Below are positions 5,447-8,370 of a stretch of DNA of 8,370 bases, one piece after another. Source of the DNA: Dehalococcoidia bacterium (lineage in GTDB: Bacteria > Chloroflexota > Dehalococcoidia > Lucifugimonadales > Australimonadaceae). How positions within the stretch are numbered: the stretch's first letter is position 1; the number at the start of each line of letters is the position of its first letter. Position numbers and translations under genes: made by a program. The stretch is from assembly GCA_021296055.1 (NCBI GenBank), contig JAGWBE010000042.1, positions 1,386 through 9,755 on the forward strand. Direction: 5' to 3'. Below the pieces are notes generated by a model. That model was not told the DNA's origin and did no database searches. It was given only the letters and a program-made list of their open reading frames with translations.

Positions 5447-5911
5447 TGTGATTTCGTTGCGGAACTTGTCCTTGCCGAACACGGCGTCCATCAGCAGCTT
5501 GAGGTACTGGCTGGCGGTCGGGTCGCAGTGGAGGTAGGTGCTGCCCGTCGGCTTGAGCACGCGGCACAGCTCCACCATTCTCTGCGCCATCATCGTCAGG
5601 TAGGCCATCATGTCGTTCTCGCCTAGGAAGCGGCGCATCGCCTGGAGCAGGTCGGCGGCCTGCTGCGGCCCGCTCGTCACCACCTCACGGTAGGCGGTCT
5701 CGGAACCGATGTCCCAATGCCACGTGTCGTCGAAGGCGTGTATCTGGGCGGCGGACGCCTCTCCGCTCGGCTCGCGGAACAGCACGTTGTACGTCGCGTT
5801 GGAGTTGAAGGGCGGGTCGAGGTAGATGAGGTCTACGCTCTCGTCCGGCACGTGCTCGCGGAGGATGGGCAGGTTGTCGCCGAAGCACAGCCGGTTCGTC
5901 CATTCGCTCAT
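5444..5911 (-). CDS. N-terminal fragment of the DNA methyltransferase (catalytic motif IV)
   Basis: This 155-residue product is what translation gives if the TGA is a real stop. It holds the GDNLPILREHVPDESVDLIY segment, the catalytic DPPF at residues 32-35 that positions the target amino group, and the helix leading to LKPTGSTYLHCDPTASQYLK, a typical strand of this family. It ends at FRNEIT. It lacks the AdoMet-binding FxGxG motif and so should not methylate alone. Complementation with the downstream fragment is conceivable but not shown. Confidence 0.65.
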   Translation of the reverse strand: MSEWTNRLCFGDNLPILREHVPDESVDLIYLDPPFNSNATYNVLFREPSGEASAAQIHAFDDTWHWDIGSETAYREVVTSGPQQAADLLQAMRRFLGENDMMAYLTMMAQRMVELCRVLKPTGSTYLHCDPTASQYLKLLMDAVFGKDKFRNEIT

Positions 5912-5920
5912 AGGGCGGAA

Positions 5921-5925
5921 CTCCT
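5921..5925 (-). promoter_or_regulatory. Ribosome binding site of the methyltransferase gene
   Basis: On the minus strand AGGAG lies nine bases before ATG 5911, which fixes this start. Confidence 0.6.
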
Positions 5926-6059
5926 AGCGTCTGCCGCCGGGGCGTGGGGTTCGCGCCCGGTCAGGCGCGGGCAAGGGTACGCCACGAACCCAGCGCGGCC
6001 AAACGGCGGCTGTCGCGCCTGCTCCCTCCGTTCCCGTGGGCGGATGCGACGCGCGTGTG

Positions 6060-6089
6060 TTGAAGGGCGAGGACGCCCGCGCCTATGAT
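6060..6089 (+). promoter_or_regulatory. Sigma70-type promoter of fabF
   Basis: TTGAAG (6060-6065, four of six) and TATGAT (6084-6089, five of six) are 18 bases apart. Transcription would begin near 6096, giving a leader of about 34 bases before TTG 6130. The ATG inside the TATGAT box (6085) therefore cannot be the translated start. Confidence 0.6.
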
Positions 6090-6117
6090 GCGCGCGGCGC
6101 GCCCTACCCTTTGCCGC

Positions 6118-6122
6118 AGGAG
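6118..6122 (+). promoter_or_regulatory. Ribosome binding site fixing the TTG start of fabF
   Basis: AGGAG seven bases before TTG 6130 supports initiation at TTG; the protein then begins MPEKVYVTGVGMITPVG, as FabF proteins do. Confidence 0.7.
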
Positions 6123-6129
6123 CCTTCCC

Positions 6130-7371
6130 TTGCCCGAAAAGGTCTACGTCACCGGCGTCGGCATGATTACTCCGGTGGGCCTCGACGCTCGCTCGTCGTG
6201 GGAGGCGCTGCTGCGGGGCGTGTCCGGCATCGACACGATCAGCGCGTTCGACCCGGCGGGGTTCGCCACCACGTTCGCCGGCGAGGTGAATGGCTTCGAC
6301 GCGGAGGCGTACGTGGATCGGAAGCAGGCGCGGCGGCTCGACCGCTTCGCGCAGTTGGCGGTGGGCGCGACGGCGCAGGCGCTGGAGCAGGCGAAACTTG
6401 ACCTGCGCGGCGGCGCGGTGGACCCGACGCGCGCCGCGGCGGTCATCGGCTCCGGCATCGGCGGCATCATCACACTGTCGGAGCAGTGGGGCGTGCTGGC
6501 GGAGCGCGGGCCGAGCCGCGTCAACCCGTTCCTGGTGCCGATGATGCTGGCGGACATGGGGCCCGGACAGGTGAGCATCATCTTTGGGGTGGAAGGACCG
6601 AACCTGTGCACGGTAACCGCCTGCTCGTCGGGCGCGGACGCCATAGGCATGGCGTTCGAGATGCTGCGGCGAGGCGAGGTTGACGTGGCCATAGCGGGCG
6701 GAGCTGAGGCGCCTATCTGTCCCATCGCGGTCGCCGGGTTCAACGCTTGCCTCGCTCTATCGAGGCGCAACGACGATCCGCAGGCGGCGAGCCGCCCCTT
6801 CGACGCGGGGCGCGACGGCTTCGTGATGGGCGAGGGCGCGGGAGTGATGGTGCTCGAAACGGCGTCCAGCGTCGAGCGCCGGGGCGCCGCGCCGCTGGCC
6901 GAACTTGCGGGCTACGGCGCGACCTCGGACGCCTACCACGTCACGCAGCCCGACCCGGACGGCGCGGGCGCGGCGCGGGCGATGCAGAAGGCGCTGGACA
7001 GCGCGGGGATGACGCCCGTCGAGGTTAGCTACGTGAACGCGCACGGCACGTCGACGCCGATGAACGATAAGTTCGAGACGCTGGCGATGAAGCGCGTCTT
7101 CGGGGGGGAGGCGTACAAGGTCAAGGTCTCCTCCACGAAGTCGATGACGGGCCATCTGCTGGGGGCAGCGGGCGGAGTGGAGGCGGTCATCAGCGTCATG
7201 GCCGTGGCCGAGGGCGCGATTCCGCCCACTATCAATCTGGAGGAGCCCGACCCCGACTGCGACCTCGACTACACGCCGAATCTCGCCCACCGGGGCACGG
7301 TGAAGGCGGCGATGAGCAACAACCTAGGCTTCGGCGGACACAACGCATCGCTGCTGTTCCGCGCCGTATGA
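6130..7371 (+). CDS. fabF: 3-oxoacyl-[acyl-carrier-protein] synthase II
   Basis: This enzyme condenses malonyl-ACP with a growing acyl-ACP in the elongation cycle of type II fatty acid synthesis, in the cytoplasm. At 413 residues it has the normal FabF length. The thiolase-fold catalytic set is complete: Cys165 in TVTACSSGAD, His305 in NAHGTSTP, Lys337 and His342 in SSTKSMTGHLLGAAGG. The gating loop GFGGHNASLLF near 400-410 is present. The N-terminal VTGVGMITPVG and RPFDAGRDGFVMGEGAGVMVLE segments are typical. I chose TTG 6130 over the upstream ATG 6085 because of the AGGAG site, the family N-terminus and the promoter covering 6085. It could instead act in a specialised polyketide or lipid pathway, but no acyl carrier protein or other fab gene is in the window, so housekeeping FabF is the default. 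It is followed at 28 bases by recJ, so the two may be cotranscribed. Confidence 0.92.
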   Translation: MPEKVYVTGVGMITPVGLDARSSWEALLRGVSGIDTISAFDPAGFATTFAGEVNGFDAEAYVDRKQARRLDRFAQLAVGATAQALEQAKLDLRGGAVDPTRAAAVIGSGIGGIITLSEQWGVLAERGPSRVNPFLVPMMLADMGPGQVSIIFGVEGPNLCTVTACSSGADAIGMAFEMLRRGEVDVAIAGGAEAPICPIAVAGFNACLALSRRNDDPQAASRPFDAGRDGFVMGEGAGVMVLETASSVERRGAAPLAELAGYGATSDAYHVTQPDPDGAGAARAMQKALDSAGMTPVEVSYVNAHGTSTPMNDKFETLAMKRVFGGEAYKVKVSSTKSMTGHLLGAAGGVEAVISVMAVAEGAIPPTINLEEPDPDCDLDYTPNLAHRGTVKAAMSNNLGFGGHNASLLFRAV

Positions 7372-7399
7372 GCTGCCCTGCCCTAGCCTGCGCAGCGCC

Positions 7400-8370
7400 G
7401 TGAGCGCCGCCGCAACCACTATCGAGGGCCGCCAACGGCGCTGGCGCGTCCTTCCCGCCCTGCCGGCGCCCGATCTGGACGTGCCGCCGCTGACGGCGCG
7501 GCTGCTCCACGCGCGGGGCATCGCCAACCCCGGCCAGGCCGCCGAATTCCTCGACTGCGCCGAATCGCTCTATCTGCCGCCCTCCGTGCTGAGCGGCGTG
7601 GACGCGGCGGTGGAGCGCCTGCGCGCGGCGCGGGAGCACGGGGAGCATGCCGCCGTGTACGGCGACTTCGACGCGGACGGGGTTACGGGCGCGGCGCTGA
7701 TGACGCGGGCGTTGCGGCGCTTCGGCCTGCGCGCCTCCGCCTACATCCCCCACCGCGTCGCCGAGGGCCACGGGCTCAACGCCGCCGCCGTGGATACGCT
7801 TGCGGCCCAAGGCGCGCGCCTGATCGTCACCGTCGATTGCGGCGTAACAGACGTGGACGCCGTCGCCCACGCCAAGGCGCTGGGCATCGACGTCATCATC
7901 ACCGACCACCACCTGCCGGGCGATACGGCGCCGGACGCGGCGGCCATCGTCAATCCCAAGCTGGACGGGAACGGCGGCGCGTCCGACCAGCTGACCGGCG
8001 TGGGGATGGCGCTCAAGCTGGCGCAGGCGCTCTTGGAGCTGGGCAGAGGGGCTGTTGGAGTTGGCGGCCATCGGCGCAATCACCGACCTGGCGCCGCTGC
8101 AAGGCGAGAACCGCTACATCGTCGCTCGCGGCTTGCGCCGGCTGCGCCGGACGCGCAACGCGGGGCTGCTGGCGCTGATGCGGTCGGCGGGCATCGAACA
8201 AGCCTTCGCTGACGCACAGGATATCGGCTACCGAATCGGGCCGCGCCTCAACGCGGCGGGACGGCTCGGCCACGCCGATTCCGCCTACGAGCTGCTGATG
8301 ACGGACGACGCGGACCGCGCCGCCGAGCTGGCGGCGGAGATGGAGGCGCAGAACCGCCGCCGCCAGCAGT
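7400..8370 (+). CDS. recJ: Single-stranded-DNA-specific exonuclease RecJ (3' partial, apparent frameshift)
   Basis: RecJ degrades single-stranded DNA 5' to 3' in recombination and mismatch or base-excision repair. The DHH-superfamily motifs are clear: VYGDFDADGVTG with Asp89, Asp91 and Asp93 (motif I), TVDCG with Asp146, IITDHH with Asp169 to His171, and NPK at 185-187. The N-terminal RWRVLPALPAP is typical. From GTG 7400 the frame runs to about residue 217 (LLELGRG), then turns into non-homologous sequence ending at a stop at 8210-8212. The homologous sequence resumes from 8052 in another frame (LLELAAIGAITDLAPLQGEN, then RIGPRLNAAGRLGHADSAYELL at 8232-8297) and runs off the window. Removing one G from the GGGG at 8048-8051 joins the two parts cleanly. 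No clear ribosome site precedes GTG 7400, which fits coupling to fabF. The gene is either frameshifted or misread; the family call is secure. Confidence 0.88.
8048..8051 (+). other. GGGG run at the recJ frameshift
   Basis: With three Gs the protein reads ELGRG-LLELAAIGAI, the expected RecJ continuation. With four it leaves the family frame. A short G run is a common site of both real slippage and consensus errors. Confidence 0.75.

Larger units (their letters stand above)
4211..5911 (-). pseudogene. DNA methyltransferase fused to an Mrr-like nuclease domain, interrupted by an in-frame TGA
   Basis: The two open frames 5911-5447 and 5443-4211 lie in the same frame and together encode one family-length protein of about 566 residues. 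Its first part is a DNA amino-methyltransferase (N6-adenine or N4-cytosine) with motif order IV then I, as in the beta class: LDPPFNSN at 31-38 and LDPFCGCGTA at 319-328. Its last part resembles an Mrr-type PD-(D/E)xK nuclease. One TGA at codon 156 stands in EIT-stop-RRTSAH, where relatives have EITWKRTSAH, so a single TGG-to-TGA change explains it. The rest shows no decay, meaning the lesion is recent, a consensus error, or suppressed. ATG 5911 is preceded by AGGAG at nine bases. It is convergent with GH15 and divergent from fabF. No separate restriction gene or specificity subunit is nearby. Family assignment is strong; whether it functions is open. Confidence 0.8.

Noticed and set aside
6085..6129. 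ATG 6085 as the fabF start
   Set aside because: It lies inside the predicted -10 box and lacks a ribosome site; TTG 6130 has both the site and the family N-terminus.
8045..8056. Programmed ribosomal frameshift in recJ
   Set aside because: No slippery heptamer or stimulatory element of known type is seen, and RecJ is not known to use frameshifting.

Overview
This is GC-rich bacterial chromosomal DNA with short intergenic gaps. It looks like a free-living bacterium of the Chloroflexota (Dehalococcoidia or SAR202-like). That placement is an inference: it rests on the mix of a Rieske ring-hydroxylating oxygenase, a lactonase-like metallo-beta-lactamase-fold protein and a GH15 glycosidase, on the codon bias, and on short palindromic repeats seeded between genes. 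Nothing here proves the taxon.

Layout. From 1 to 717 (+) is the C-terminal half of a Rieske oxygenase alpha subunit. A 409-base gap follows, holding one copy of an interspersed repeat, a GC palindrome, a strong sigma70-type promoter and a long leader. From 1127 to 1963 (+) is a metallo-beta-lactamase-fold protein with an eroded metal site. A second repeat copy and a GNRA hairpin lie before a GH15 glucoamylase/trehalase-like gene (2213-4018, +), which may be transcribed without a leader. A third repeat copy separates it from a convergent gene (4211-5911, -). That gene is a DNA methyltransferase fused to an Mrr-like PD-(D/E)xK nuclease domain, interrupted by one in-frame TGA exactly where the family has Trp. 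Divergent from it, with its own promoter, is fabF (6130-7371, +), followed 28 bases later by recJ (7400 to the window end), which carries an apparent one-base insertion in a GGGG run.

How the genes relate. The Rieske oxygenase and the MBL-fold protein could serve oxidative catabolism of organic compounds. The GH15 enzyme would hydrolyse alpha-glucans or trehalose. FabF elongates fatty acids and RecJ degrades single-stranded DNA during repair. The methylase-nuclease fusion would be a defence or epigenetic gene. No shared pathway links all of them; this is an ordinary mosaic of accessory and housekeeping genes.

Most worth a second look: the methylase-nuclease fusion with its Trp-to-TGA lesion, the three-copy repeat family with terminal inverted repeats and variable length, and the MBL protein that has lost three of the usual metal-site residues. 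The two gene-breaking lesions within 8.4 kb also raise the possibility of consensus errors in the assembly.
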